NCBI RefSeq assembly: GCF_018069705.1 | Contig: NZ_CP072943.1 | Location: 868,001 to 932,000, forward strand | Direction of reading: 5' to 3' | DNA length: 64,000 nucleotides | Origin: Aminithiophilus ramosus | GTDB lineage: Bacteria; Synergistota; Synergistia; Synergistales; Aminithiophilaceae | In this document: piece by piece, positions 18,054 through 29,417 of the stretch | Position numbering within the stretch: the first letter of the stretch is position 1 | Layout of the letters: every line of letters begins with the position of its first letter | The notes under the pieces: generated by a model | Told to the model about the DNA's origin: nothing | Databases searched by the model: none | What the model saw: only the letters and a program-made list of their open reading frames with translations | Made by a program: the position numbers and the translations under genes

Positions 18054-18413
18054 GACGGTGACGACGCGGTTCCGCCCCTCTCGCTTGGCCTGCTAGAGGG
18101 CCCTGTCGGCGGCACCGAGAAGGGACTCCGCACCGCCCTCTCGGGCAAGGGCGACGAGATCGACGGCGATTCCCCCGTAGTGCCCCTCTCCGTCGATCCA
18201 CTCATAAGGGGCCCAATCGGGATCGACGCACATCTTCACCGGACCGAGACGCTCCAGATAGTCCCGCTCCTCGGGAGAGAGGAGAACGAGGGGATCGCCC
18301 GCCGAGACCCCGGCCGGACAGAGCAGGAAAAGCAAGAAAAGGGCAAGGCGGATCGCCCTTCGGGACAGGGCGGCGTCATCGGGCGAAAGGATCGGCGAAG
18401 AGGGCGATCTCAC
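18054..18413 (-). pseudogene. Remnant of an SBP-GGDEF sensor gene with internal deletion and amber codon
   Basis: The minus-strand reading frame starts with GTG (AAGGAGG upstream), encodes a signal peptide and the first part of a family-3 solute-binding domain (VKMCVDPDWAPYEWID, HYGGIAVDLVALA), then passes directly into the last residues of a GGDEF domain (LLGAADRAL-stop-QAKREGRNRVV). The stop is TAG at 18093-18095, where diguanylate cyclases usually have tyrosine. Most of the binding domain and nearly all of the cyclase are gone, so an in-frame deletion and a nonsense codon have destroyed the gene. Known full-length relatives sense amino acids or similar ligands in the periplasm and make c-di-GMP. 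Confidence 0.75.
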
Positions 18414-18592
18414 GGCGGGCGGCCTCCTTGGATCTTCTTTTTCTGCCTTCTCCCTCCACTATACCGAAAGGCCGCGATCATGGCGACGGCGACACTGTCG
18501 TCGGAAAGGAGGAGGCGTCGCCGCAAGATCCGAACTCGAGGTCCGACCGGGGTCGAAATCGCCGTGAACCGCCGAGCCACGAGACGAAATCC

Positions 18593-18641
18593 CGTCACGA
18601 AGGAGGGGGAGAGCCCCAGGCTCTCCCCCTCCTTCGTGACG
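18593..18641 (-). terminator. Large hairpin after the EF-G-like gene
   Basis: A perfect 23-bp stem (18593-18615 with 18619-18641) and a 3-base loop lies 27 bases past the stop of the minus-strand GTPase gene. The T tract is short (ATTT), so termination may be partial. Confidence 0.6.
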
Positions 18642-18668
18642 GCCAAGGAAGCCCCCGTCTTTGACGGC

Positions 18669-20750
18669 CTACTCCTCTTCCTCCTCGACCTTGCGGGCGG
18701 CGATGACCTTCTTGGAGATGTCGCCGGGCACGTCTTCGTAGTGGGAGTAGCTCATGGTGAAGTTGCCCCGTCCCGAGGTCATGGAACGGAGGATGATGGC
18801 GTAACGGAACATCTCGGCCAGGGGGACCTGGGCCTTGACGATCTGGAGGCGCCCCTTGGAATCGATGCCCATGATGCGGCCCCGACGGCTGTTGAAGTCG
18901 CCCATGACGTCGCCGAGATACTCCTCCGGAACGACGACCTCGACGTTCATGATGGGCTCGAGCAGGACGGGAGAGGCCTCGGCGATGCCCTTTTTGAAGG
19001 CCAGATGGGCGGCGAGCTTGAAGGCCATTTCCGACGAGTCCACGTCATGGTAGGAGCCGAAGAAGAGGGAGGCCTTGAAGTCGACGACGGGGAAGCCTGC
19101 CAGGACGCCCTTGTTCTTCACCTCCCGCAGGCCTTTCTCGACGGCGGGGATGAAGTTCTTGGGAACGGAGCCTCCGACGATCTTGTCCTCGAAGACGAAA
19201 CCCTCGTCTTTGCCCAGAGGAGAGAACTCGATATGGACGTCGCCGTACTGGCCGTGTCCGCCCGTCTGTTTCTTGTGCTTGCCCTGGGCCTTGGCGGGCT
19301 TGCGGATCGTCTCCCTGTAGGGGACGGCCGGAGTGGCCACCTCGAGATCGACGCCGTAGCGCTCCTTGACGCGGGCCAGGACGATGTCGAGGTGGACGTC
19401 GCCCATGCCGGAGAGGACGTTGTCGCCCGTCTCGGCGTTCTTGTCGAACTGGAGGGTCATGTCCTCGTCGAGGATCTTGCGGACGGCGCTGGCCAGCTTG
19501 TCCAGGTCCGCCCGCGTCTTGGGACTCACGGCGAGGCTGTAGATGGGACGGGGGAACTTGATGGGCGGCAGAATCAGGCTGGCCCCCTTGGCGGCCAGAG
19601 TGTCGCCCACGGCGGCCGAGACGAGCTTGGGAACGGCGACGATGTCGCCGACGACGACGTCCTTGCTGTCGACGCCGTTCTTGCCCGTCATGAGCTTGTA
19701 GACGCTGACGCGCTCCTCCTCGCCGCGGTTGACGTTGAAGACCGTCGTATCCGTCGAGTGACCTCCGGAGACGACGCGGATGAAGGAGAGCTTGCCCACG
19801 TAGGGGTCGACCATGACCTTGAAGCAGAGGGCGTAGAAGGGCCCCTTGGGGTCGGGAGCGACAAGGACTTCCTCTTCCCCTCTGAGGGCCGGGCGGGGTG
19901 CCGTCTCGAGGGGCGACGGCAGGAGGTCGACGACGACGTCGAGGAACTGGGTGATGCCCACGTTGGCCGGCCCGGCGCCGGGAACGACGGGGAAGAGCCT
20001 GCACTCGACGACGGAGCGGCGCAGAAGGGCGGCGATCTCCTCGTCCTGGAGGGTTTCTCCGTCGAGGTAGCGCATCATGGCCTCGTCGTCGACTTCGACG
20101 GCCCGCTCGACGAGGGCCTCGCGGGCGGCGGCGACGGCATCGGCCATATCGGCCGGCATTTCACCGACGGTGAAGTCCTTGCCGCCGTTGCCCCTGTAGG
20201 TATAGGCCTTGCCCGTGAGGACGTCGACGACGCCCTTGAAGGAGGCCTCCTGCCCGATGGGGAGAAGAACGGGAAGGGCATTGGCCGTCAGGGCCTCCTG
20301 AATGTTCTCGACGGTCTTGCCGAAATCGGCGTTTTCCTTGTCCATCTTGCTGACGAAGAAGACGGTGGGACGGCCGAACTCGTCGGCGAACTCCCAGGCC
20401 TTCTCCGTCTGGACCTCGACGCCGTGGACGCCGCTGACGACGATGGCAGCGCCATCGGCGACACGCATGGCCGACCGCAGCTCGCCGACGAAGTCGGAGA
20501 ATCCGGGGGTATCAAGGGCATAGACCGTCTTGCCCCTATAGGTGAGCGTGGCCAGAGAGGTATTGATCGAGATCTGACGCTTCTGCTCTTCGGGCGTGAA
20601 GTCCGAAACGGTGTTGCCGTCTTCGATCTTCCCCATGCGCGTCACCGCGCCCGTGTTGAAGAGCATGGCCTCGGTGAGCGATGTCTTGCCCGCCCCGCCA
20701 TGAGCGGCGATCGCGATGCTACGAATATCCTCCGGCTTGCGTGTCCCCAT
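18669..20750 (-). CDS. Elongation factor G-like translational GTPase (FusA2 type)
   Basis: A 693-residue five-domain GTPase. The P-loop reads AHGGAGKTS instead of AHIDAGKTT, G3 is DTPGFSDF and G4 is VSKMDKEN, which together mark the EF-G-like (EF-G-2) branch rather than the main EF-G. Domains IV and V are present (GGHGQYGDV, MTSGRGNFTM). Members bind ribosomes, but their exact role (translocation backup, stress or recycling) differs between species. The main fusA is not in the window. It is transcribed alone from a promoter at about 20831-20859. Confidence 0.85.
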   Translation of the reverse strand: MGTRKPEDIRSIAIAAHGGAGKTSLTEAMLFNTGAVTRMGKIEDGNTVSDFTPEEQKRQISINTSLATLTYRGKTVYALDTPGFSDFVGELRSAMRVADGAAIVVSGVHGVEVQTEKAWEFADEFGRPTVFFVSKMDKENADFGKTVENIQEALTANALPVLLPIGQEASFKGVVDVLTGKAYTYRGNGGKDFTVGEMPADMADAVAAAREALVERAVEVDDEAMMRYLDGETLQDEEIAALLRRSVVECRLFPVVPGAGPANVGITQFLDVVVDLLPSPLETAPRPALRGEEEVLVAPDPKGPFYALCFKVMVDPYVGKLSFIRVVSGGHSTDTTVFNVNRGEEERVSVYKLMTGKNGVDSKDVVVGDIVAVPKLVSAAVGDTLAAKGASLILPPIKFPRPIYSLAVSPKTRADLDKLASAVRKILDEDMTLQFDKNAETGDNVLSGMGDVHLDIVLARVKERYGVDLEVATPAVPYRETIRKPAKAQGKHKKQTGGHGQYGDVHIEFSPLGKDEGFVFEDKIVGGSVPKNFIPAVEKGLREVKNKGVLAGFPVVDFKASLFFGSYHDVDSSEMAFKLAAHLAFKKGIAEASPVLLEPIMNVEVVVPEEYLGDVMGDFNSRRGRIMGIDSKGRLQIVKAQVPLAEMFRYAIILRSMTSGRGNFTMSYSHYEDVPGDISKKVIAARKVEEEEE

Positions 20751-20830
20751 AAATGATTCCCCCTCTGTCTGCGATGGTTTGCGATACGGGACGAAACCTA
20801 CAGGTAAACGGTGAGAGTATCCAAGGCCTT

Positions 20831-20859
20831 ATATTACGCACCTGTGACGAAAAGGTCAA
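20831..20859 (-). promoter_or_regulatory. Promoter of the EF-G-like gene
   Basis: On the minus strand TTGACC, 17 bases, TAATAT, about 80 bases before the start codon. Confidence 0.5.
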
Positions 20860-21084
20860 TTAGAGTATACAACCAGCCGATCCCATGAAAAGCCCCGAAC
20901 ACAGGCCGCGTCTTCGCCTCGCGCGAGACCACTCCCTCCGGAGGACAGCGAAGACCGTCGCCCCATCCCGCAGGGGAAGAAGGCCTTCCCCTGCAAAGGC
21001 GACATCGCAACCGAGACGCCCCGAGCCGGAGTTCCCTCGGCCAGCCTCATCGGCTTCGACGGGAAGAGATTGCCCCGGGCTCTC

Positions 21085-21531
21085 TCAGGAATCCTTCCCG
21101 CGAGAGCCGCTGTCGACAAAACCTCGCTCCATGGCCTTTTCCACGTCGACAAAGCGGGCCATGGCCGTCTTCATTCTCCTGAAAGCGAACTTCTCGTAGA
21201 AGGCCTCCTTCCCGGGCGAGGCGTAGAGAAGGACGTTCATGGCAGTCAGCCTCTCCAGAAGGGCCTCGACGACGGCCCGCCCCAATCCCCTTCCCTAATA
21301 GTCGGGGCAGACGGCCACATCGTAGAGAGCCGCCTGATAGGCCCCGTCGGAGAGGGCCCGCCCTAAGGCGACGAGGCGCTCTCCGTCGTAGAAAAAGACG
21401 GTGACGGCGCTGTTTCGGAAGGCCCTCTCGTGGCGCTCGGCCTCGAAGGAGGCCATGGCCGCCTCCTTCAGAAGGTCCGCCACTTTCTGCCAGTCGACGC
21501 CGTCGGCATCGAAAGTCTTTCTGAAAATCAT
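21085..21531 (-). pseudogene. GNAT-family N-acetyltransferase interrupted by an in-frame amber codon
   Basis: A single reading frame of 148 codons encodes a complete GNAT acetyltransferase except for TAG at 21295-21297. The stop lies in motif A, where the sequence reads DVAVCPDY-stop-GRGLGRAVVEALLE; relatives commonly have Gln (CAG) or Arg there before the GxGxG/A acetyl-CoA loop. Both sides keep family character (FYEKFAFRRM downstream), so the mutation looks recent. The ATG has GGAGGG upstream. Unless the stop is suppressed or is a sequencing error, the product is a 78-residue fragment without the acetyl-CoA site. The substrate is unknown. Confidence 0.8.
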
Positions 21532-21553
21532 CTTCGATTACCCTCCATCCTTC

Positions 21554-22423
21554 TTACGAATCTACCCTGAGGCTTTCTTCCGCAAGGTCTCTTTCGGACG
21601 ACGCGGACCCCATCTCAGAACGATCGGACAGGGAGAGATCGGGAGCCAGCAAAAGCGTATAGGCCCAAGGGGAACCGAAAAAGGCCCTTTCGATGAAACC
21701 CGCCGAAGAGGCCAGTCGGCGCACCTCTTCCCGCCCCTGGAAATGGGGGTCGGCGATCACCTCGGACAGGCAGAGAAGGCCCTCCCTCTTCAGTCCTCGG
21801 CGCATTTCCCCAAGGGCCCCCTCCCTATCGGGAATTTCGCCCAAGACGGCCACGAGGAGGATCCTGTCGAAACGGCCCGGATCGACCTTTCCCTCTCCTG
21901 CCTCGCCTCGGACATAGGCGACGTTGGAAAGGCCCTCGTTCTCGGCCCGAACCCGAACCCGGTCGAGCATGGCCTGCTGCATATCGAAGGCGACGACCGA
22001 ACCTCCCTCCCTGAGAGCCCGGGCCAGAGGCAGGGTGAGGCGGCCGGGGCCGCAGCCGAAATCGAGAACCGTCATGGTCGGATTCAGATCGAGCGCTTCG
22101 ATGATCGACGACGACCGGTGGTTCCGAAAAAAAGGATTCTCCATCTCCACCATCCACCCCAACCAAGCCGGGCAGGGAAGGGAGACGCGGCGCGAGCGGC
22201 GCCGCCAGACGAGGGAAAACAGGAGGACAAACGCGACCGTCGCAAGAAGAAGGAAGACCAGGACAGGACCGCTCCTTTCGGAATATCTGAAATTTCCGGC
22301 AGGGGCAAGGACGTCCGACGAAGGCCCGGAGGCAGGCGAAAAGCGGCCCTCTCCCGGAAGATCCTCACCGGGAGGACCGTTTCCCCTGGAAGAACACCCT
22401 CCGTCGTCGTCAAGAAGGGGCAT
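21554..22423 (-). CDS. Membrane-anchored class I SAM-dependent methyltransferase
   Basis: An open frame of 289 codons. One strong membrane helix lies at about residues 53-69 (VLVFLLLATVAFVLLFS). The methyltransferase domain begins near residue 100: PTMTVLDFGCGPGRLTLPLA is the SAM site and VVAFDMQQAMLDRV the acidic loop. The target is unknown (lipid, quinone or small molecule). The start is uncertain: the first ATG lacks a good ribosome site and the first 45 residues are low in family character; a start near the membrane helix is possible. It stands between gatB and the broken acetyltransferase gene. Confidence 0.65.
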   Translation of the reverse strand: MPLLDDDGGCSSRGNGPPGEDLPGEGRFSPASGPSSDVLAPAGNFRYSERSGPVLVFLLLATVAFVLLFSLVWRRRSRRVSLPCPAWLGWMVEMENPFFRNHRSSSIIEALDLNPTMTVLDFGCGPGRLTLPLARALREGGSVVAFDMQQAMLDRVRVRAENEGLSNVAYVRGEAGEGKVDPGRFDRILLVAVLGEIPDREGALGEMRRGLKREGLLCLSEVIADPHFQGREEVRRLASSAGFIERAFFGSPWAYTLLLAPDLSLSDRSEMGSASSERDLAEESLRVDS

Positions 22424-22567
22424 GCCTTTTCTCTGCCGCCTTTGCCGGGAGAGGACCGGAGAGGGGCAGGAATCCTTTCAGGGCCGCCCCCCCATGAAAG
22501 CAAAAAGTCCCCGGGCAGCTCCCCTGTGGGGCGAGCCGTCCGAGGACCGAGTTCACGCGATCGGCCT

Positions 22568-24043
22568 TCAGATCAGCTTCCGCTTCAGAACGGCCTCGAC
22601 CTGGACGGCGTCGGCCTGACCGCGGATCTCGCGCATGACGAGGCCCTGGAGGAACTTGATCTTCTTGCCCTTGAGATCCTTGCCGCTCCGGACGGCCTCG
22701 ACGGCCTCGACGGCCTCGACGTTGGCCGCGAGGATCGTCTCGACGATCTCCTCCAGGCGGGATCCGGAGACCTGACCGGAGACGACGCCCGTAGCGGCCA
22801 TGGCCGCCTCCAGAGGCGATCCGTCACGGACCATGACGTCGAAGACGTCCTTGGCTGCCGTCGTCGAGAGCCCCTTGCCTTCGACGAGGACGAGGAGGGC
22901 CGCCAGATTTTCGGCCTTGAGGGGAAAGGCCTCCAGAGAGATTCTCTTTTCGTTGAGGACTCGGAGGACTTCGGTGCGAACCCAGTTGGCGGCGCGCCTG
23001 GCCTCGGCACCGGCCCGGACGCAGCCGTCGAGGTAGGCCACGGCGGCTGCGCTTTCGGCGATGACCTTGGCGTCTTCCGCTCCCAGTCCGTAGGCGTCGA
23101 CGAGGCGACGCTCGGCCTCCCAGGGAAGTTCGGGCATGGCCGACCGGACCCTCTCGAGACGATCTCTGTCGACGATAAGGGGGGGAAGATCGGGATCGGG
23201 GAAGTAACGGTAGTCGTGGGCCTCCTCCTTGCTCCTCATGGAACGGGTCTTTCCCTCGCCATCGTCCCAGTGGCGCGTCTCCTGGCGGATCTCGCCTCCC
23301 TCGGAGAGGACCTTCCGCTGGCGTCCCTCCTCGTATTCGAGAGCCCGTTCGAGGGCCCGAAGCGAGTTCATGTTCTTGATCTCGACCCGGGAGCCCCAGC
23401 GGCCGTCGGAGACCTTCTGAGAGATGTTGGCGTCGACGCGGAGCGATCCCGACTCCATGTCTCCGTCGGAGACGGCCAGGTAACGGACGAGACGGCGGAT
23501 CTGCTCCGTGTAGAGCCGGGCGTGGGCCGGACAGGTCATGTCGGGCTCGGAGACGATCTCCAGGAGCGGCACGCCGCCGCGGTTGTAGTCGACCAGGGAG
23601 TGGGCCGCTCCGGCCAGACGGCCGTCGGAGCTGGGATGGACGAGCTTGCCGGCGTCCTCCTCCAGATGGGCCCTCGTGATGGCCACGCGCACCGTCTCGC
23701 CCTCGTCGTCGGTGAAGGAGACGAGCCCTCCGGCGCAGATGGGCAGGTCGTACTGGCTGATCTGATAATCCTTGGAGAGGTCGGGGTAGAAGTAGTTCTT
23801 GCGGTGAAAGCGCGTCGCCTCCTGGACCTTCGAGCCGAGGGCGAGGCCCACGCGGGCCGCCAGCTCGACGGCCCTGCCGTTGACGACGGGGAGGGCTCCC
23901 GGCTGGCCCAGGCAGACGGGGCAGACGTTGCTGTTGGGACGGGCGCCGATGTAGTTCGTCGAGCAGGAGCAAAAGAGCTTCGTCTTCGTCGCCAGCTGGA
24001 CGTGGATCTCAAGTCCGATGACAGTCTGGAAGGTGAGGGCCAT
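22568..24043 (-). CDS. gatB: Aspartyl/glutamyl-tRNA(Asn/Gln) amidotransferase subunit B
   Basis: A 491-residue kinase-like subunit of GatCAB, which turns Glu-tRNA(Gln) or Asp-tRNA(Asn) into the amidated forms. The family start (TVIGLEIHVQLATKTKLFC), the zinc cysteines (CSCS, CPVCLG) and the signature YFYPDLSKDYQISQYD are all present. The C-terminal YqeY-like tail for tRNA binding is complete. The ATG overlaps the gatA stop by one base (TGATG). The presence of GatCAB implies indirect synthesis of Gln- and/or Asn-tRNA in this organism. Confidence 0.96.
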   Translation of the reverse strand: MALTFQTVIGLEIHVQLATKTKLFCSCSTNYIGARPNSNVCPVCLGQPGALPVVNGRAVELAARVGLALGSKVQEATRFHRKNYFYPDLSKDYQISQYDLPICAGGLVSFTDDEGETVRVAITRAHLEEDAGKLVHPSSDGRLAGAAHSLVDYNRGGVPLLEIVSEPDMTCPAHARLYTEQIRRLVRYLAVSDGDMESGSLRVDANISQKVSDGRWGSRVEIKNMNSLRALERALEYEEGRQRKVLSEGGEIRQETRHWDDGEGKTRSMRSKEEAHDYRYFPDPDLPPLIVDRDRLERVRSAMPELPWEAERRLVDAYGLGAEDAKVIAESAAAVAYLDGCVRAGAEARRAANWVRTEVLRVLNEKRISLEAFPLKAENLAALLVLVEGKGLSTTAAKDVFDVMVRDGSPLEAAMAATGVVSGQVSGSRLEEIVETILAANVEAVEAVEAVRSGKDLKGKKIKFLQGLVMREIRGQADAVQVEAVLKRKLI

Positions 24044-25503
24044 CAGAGGTCACCTCCTGCGATTCGGGGCAGGCCCAGTCTTTTCTCGATGACGGCGGCG
24101 GCACCGAAGATCTCCATCTCGCCGAAACGGGGTCCCATGAGTTGAACCCCCACGGGAAGGCCTCCGCTGTAGCCGCCGTTGAGAGAGAGGGCCGGCAGTC
24201 CGGCCATGTTGGCCGGCAACGTGAAGAGGTCGCTCATGTACATCTTGATGGGATCGCCCATGTTCTCCCCCTTCCTGAAGGGAAGAGTGGGCGTCGTCGG
24301 CGTCAGGAGAAGGTCCACCTCGGAGAAGGCCCTCTCGAACTCGTCTTTGAGAATGCTGACGACCTTGAGGGCCCTGTTGTAATAGGCGTCGTAGTAGCCC
24401 GAGCTGAGGACGTAGGTCCCCGTCAGGAGGCGGCGTTTCACCTCGGGACCGAAGCCGAGACGGCGCGTCCTGAAATAGAGTTCGAGAAGCCCCTCGGCCT
24501 GGGCCGAGAGACCGTAGCGGACGCCGTCGAAGCGGGCCAGGTTCGAGCTGGCCTCGGCGGGGGCGATGATGTAGTAGCAGGCCAGGGCGTGTTTCATCGT
24601 CGGGAGAGAGACGTCGACGATCTCGGCGCCGGCCGACCGGAGAAGATCGGCGACGTCCTTCAAGGTCGCGTCGATGGCCCCGTCGATCTCGTAGGCGGAA
24701 AACTCCTTCACGAGACCGATCTTCTTGCCCTTCAGCGATTCCGTCTCGAGGGCACTCAGGAAAGCGGGCCTGGGACGGCGACTGCATGTGCCGTCACGCT
24801 CGTCGGGGCGGGCGACGACCTCCATGGCCAGGAGGAGGTCCTCGAGGCTGCGGGAAAAGGGACCGATCTGGTCGAGGGAACAGGCGAAGGGAACGAGGCC
24901 GTAGCGGCTCACCATGCCGTAAGTGGGTTTGAAGCCGTAGACGCCGCAGAAGGCGGCGGGCTGGCGAATGGACCCTCCCGTGTCGCTGCCGAAGGTGAGG
25001 GGGGCATAACCGGCGGCACAGGCCGCCGCGCTGCCGCCCGAGCTCCCTCCGGGAACGCGCTGGGGATCCCAGGGATTGGACGTGGTGAAGAAGGCCGAAT
25101 GCTCCGTCGAGCTGCCCATGGCGAATTCGTCCATATTGGCCTTGCCGATGAGGATCGCACCGGCCTCTTCGAGGTAGCGGACGACGGAGGCATCGTAGGG
25201 AGGAACCCACTGTTCGAGCATGCGGCTCGAACAGGTCGTGCGGACGCCACGGGTACAGAAGTTGTCCTTGACGATGACGGGAACGCCCGTCAGGGGGCCG
25301 GTCTTCTCTCCTCTGTCGAGGGCGATGTCGAGGGCGGCAGAGCGGGAGCGGGCTTCCTCTCTCATGGGCGTCACCAGGGCCGACAGGGCCGGCTCCATCC
25401 TCTCCAACCGGCTCAGATGAGCCTCGACGACTTCGGAGACGGAGAACTTCCCTTCCCTTACGGCCCGGGCCAGATCGGCGGCGGAACGTTCAAAGAGCTT
25501 CAT
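24043..25503 (-). CDS. gatA: Aspartyl/glutamyl-tRNA(Asn/Gln) amidotransferase subunit A
   Basis: A 486-residue amidase that releases ammonia from glutamine for GatB. The Ser-cisSer-Lys triad is visible: Lys in PVIVKDNFCTRG, the glycine/serine-rich loop GGSSGGSAAA and the nucleophile region SDTGGSIRQPAAFCG. The length fits the family. It starts with ATG two bases after the gatC stop and overlaps gatB at its end, so gatC-gatA-gatB are translated together. Confidence 0.96.
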   Translation of the reverse strand: MKLFERSAADLARAVREGKFSVSEVVEAHLSRLERMEPALSALVTPMREEARSRSAALDIALDRGEKTGPLTGVPVIVKDNFCTRGVRTTCSSRMLEQWVPPYDASVVRYLEEAGAILIGKANMDEFAMGSSTEHSAFFTTSNPWDPQRVPGGSSGGSAAACAAGYAPLTFGSDTGGSIRQPAAFCGVYGFKPTYGMVSRYGLVPFACSLDQIGPFSRSLEDLLLAMEVVARPDERDGTCSRRPRPAFLSALETESLKGKKIGLVKEFSAYEIDGAIDATLKDVADLLRSAGAEIVDVSLPTMKHALACYYIIAPAEASSNLARFDGVRYGLSAQAEGLLELYFRTRRLGFGPEVKRRLLTGTYVLSSGYYDAYYNRALKVVSILKDEFERAFSEVDLLLTPTTPTLPFRKGENMGDPIKMYMSDLFTLPANMAGLPALSLNGGYSGGLPVGVQLMGPRFGEMEIFGAAAVIEKRLGLPRIAGGDL

Positions 25504-25505
25504 CG

Positions 25506-25799
25506 TCAGGCCTCCTCCAGAATCCGGGGGACGCGGAAGAAGTCGTCGTCTCTGTCGGGTGCCTGGGCCAGGGCTCCTTCCCGGTTGTCCCAGACGACGA
25601 CGACATCCTCCCGCCAGGGGGGAATGTCGGCGACGACGTCGACGACATCGCCGACATGGGAAACGTCCACTTCCTGCAGGCTCTCGAAGTGTCCCATGAT
25701 GGCGTTGAAATGCCCCGCCAGGGCCGAGACTTCCTCCGCCTCCACTTCGAGGCGGGCCAGCCGGGCCACATGCCTCACTTCGTCTTCCGTGATGGCCAT
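25506..25799 (-). CDS. gatC: Aspartyl/glutamyl-tRNA(Asn/Gln) amidotransferase subunit C
   Basis: A 97-residue belt-like subunit that holds GatA and GatB together. The start MAITEDEVRHVARLARLEV and the end DDDFFRVPRILE are characteristic. The ATG at 25799 is chosen because AAGGAGGG stands seven bases before it; the much longer open frame upstream is only a shadow of ligA. It lies 13 bases after the ligA stop. Confidence 0.95.
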   Translation of the reverse strand: MAITEDEVRHVARLARLEVEAEEVSALAGHFNAIMGHFESLQEVDVSHVGDVVDVVADIPPWREDVVVVWDNREGALAQAPDRDDDFFRVPRILEEA

Positions 25800-25812
25800 A
25801 AGATTCCCTCCT

Positions 25813-27903
<2,091 letters not shown>

Positions 27904-29415
27904 CTAGTCTCGGGGGCGCATGGTGGGAAAGAAGATGACGTCCCTGATGGAGCGGGAGTTGGTCAGGAACATGACGAGGCGGTCGATGCCGATGCCCAGG
28001 CCACCCGTGGGAGGCAGACCGTACTCGAGGGCGTTGATGAAGTCCTCGTCGAAGGCGTGGGCCTCGTCGTCCCCGGCCTCCTTCTTCTGGAGCTGATCCA
28101 TGAAACGTCCCCTCTGATCGATGGGATCGTTGAGCTCGCTGAAGGCGTTGGCCACTTCCTTGCCGTAGACGAAGAGCTCGAAGCGGTTCGTGAAATCGGG
28201 CTCGTCTGGGTTCCTCTTGGCCAGAGGGGAGATTTCCGTCGGATGGCCGAGGACGAAGGTGGGCTGGATGAGCTTTTCCTCGACGAACTCCTCGAAGAGC
28301 TTGGAGAGGACGATGAAGCGGCTCTCGTCGCCCTTGATCTCGATGTGGCGCCTTTTGGCCTCGGATCGGGCCTCGTCGTCGCTCTTCCAGGCGTGGAAGT
28401 CGACGCCGCAGTGTTCGCGGACGAGATCGACCATGGTGCCCCTCCGAAAGGGACGTTCGAAGGAGATCTCCGTCCCCTGGTAGTCGACGACGCGGCTCCC
28501 CACGGCATCGGCGCAGGCCGAGATGATCTCCTCGGTGAGATTCATCATGTCCTCGTAGTTCGCGTAGGCCCAGTAGACCTCCATGGCCGTGAACTCCGGG
28601 TTGTGCATGGCGTCGATGCCCTCGTTGCGGAAGTTCTTGCCGATCTCGTAGACGCGGCCCATCATGCCCACGATGAGGCGCTTCAGGTAGAGCTCGGTGG
28701 CGATGCGGAGATACATATCCAGACCGAGGGCGTTGTGATAGGTGACGAAGGGACGGGCATTGGCCCCTCCGGCGAGGGGAGACAGAGTCGGCGTCTCCAC
28801 CTCGAGGGTCCCGTGGGCCTCCAGGACGCGGCGGAAGGTGGCGATGATGAGGCTCCGCTTGCGGAAGACGTCACGCACCTCGGGGTTGGCGATGAGGTCG
28901 ACGTAGCGCCGGCGGTAGCGCGTCTCCGTGTCCTTCAGGCCATGCCATTTCTCCGGCAGAGGGCGAAGGGCCTTGGAGAGAAGCTTGAAGGAGTCGACCT
29001 GGAGGGAGAGCTCGCCCCGTCGGGTCCGGAAAGGATGGCCCACGACGCCGACGAAATCCCCGCTGTCGACCCATTTCTTGAAGAAACCGTACGACTCCTC
29101 GCCCAGGGCGTCGACCTGAAAGTAGAGCTGCAGCGTCGCCGTCTCGTCGCCGACGGTGAGGAAAGAGGCCTTGCCGTGCTTGCGAACGGTGAGGACCCGT
29201 CCGGCGGTGACGAGGCGGTCTTCGACGTGCTCGTCCTCCTTCAGATGGGCGAAGTTCCGGGCCACTTCGGCCAGAGTCGTCTCCCTCTCCCAGCGATCGA
29301 CGAGAAAGGGGTCGTACCCCTCTTCCCGGCGCAGGCGGTCGAGCTTCTCCATCCTCTGGCGGTAGACTTCATTCTCCTCTTCCAGAGTCCATTCCATCTC
29401 TTTCGGTTCCGACAT
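27904..29415 (-). CDS. lysS: Lysyl-tRNA synthetase, class II
   Basis: A 503-residue class II synthetase. The anticodon-binding OB domain (about 60-160) is followed by the catalytic core with motif 1 (RSLIIATFRRVLEAHG), motif 2 (FRNEGIDAMHNPEFTAMEVY) and motif 3 (GLGIGIDRLVMFLT). The ATG at 29415 lies two bases after the dusB stop, with AAGGAG inside the end of dusB; the upstream in-frame start at 29472 lies within dusB and adds unrelated residues. It charges tRNA(Lys). Confidence 0.96.
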   Translation of the reverse strand: MSEPKEMEWTLEEENEVYRQRMEKLDRLRREEGYDPFLVDRWERETTLAEVARNFAHLKEDEHVEDRLVTAGRVLTVRKHGKASFLTVGDETATLQLYFQVDALGEESYGFFKKWVDSGDFVGVVGHPFRTRRGELSLQVDSFKLLSKALRPLPEKWHGLKDTETRYRRRYVDLIANPEVRDVFRKRSLIIATFRRVLEAHGTLEVETPTLSPLAGGANARPFVTYHNALGLDMYLRIATELYLKRLIVGMMGRVYEIGKNFRNEGIDAMHNPEFTAMEVYWAYANYEDMMNLTEEIISACADAVGSRVVDYQGTEISFERPFRRGTMVDLVREHCGVDFHAWKSDDEARSEAKRRHIEIKGDESRFIVLSKLFEEFVEEKLIQPTFVLGHPTEISPLAKRNPDEPDFTNRFELFVYGKEVANAFSELNDPIDQRGRFMDQLQKKEAGDDEAHAFDEDFINALEYGLPPTGGLGIGIDRLVMFLTNSRSIRDVIFFPTMRPRD

Positions 29416-29417
29416 CC

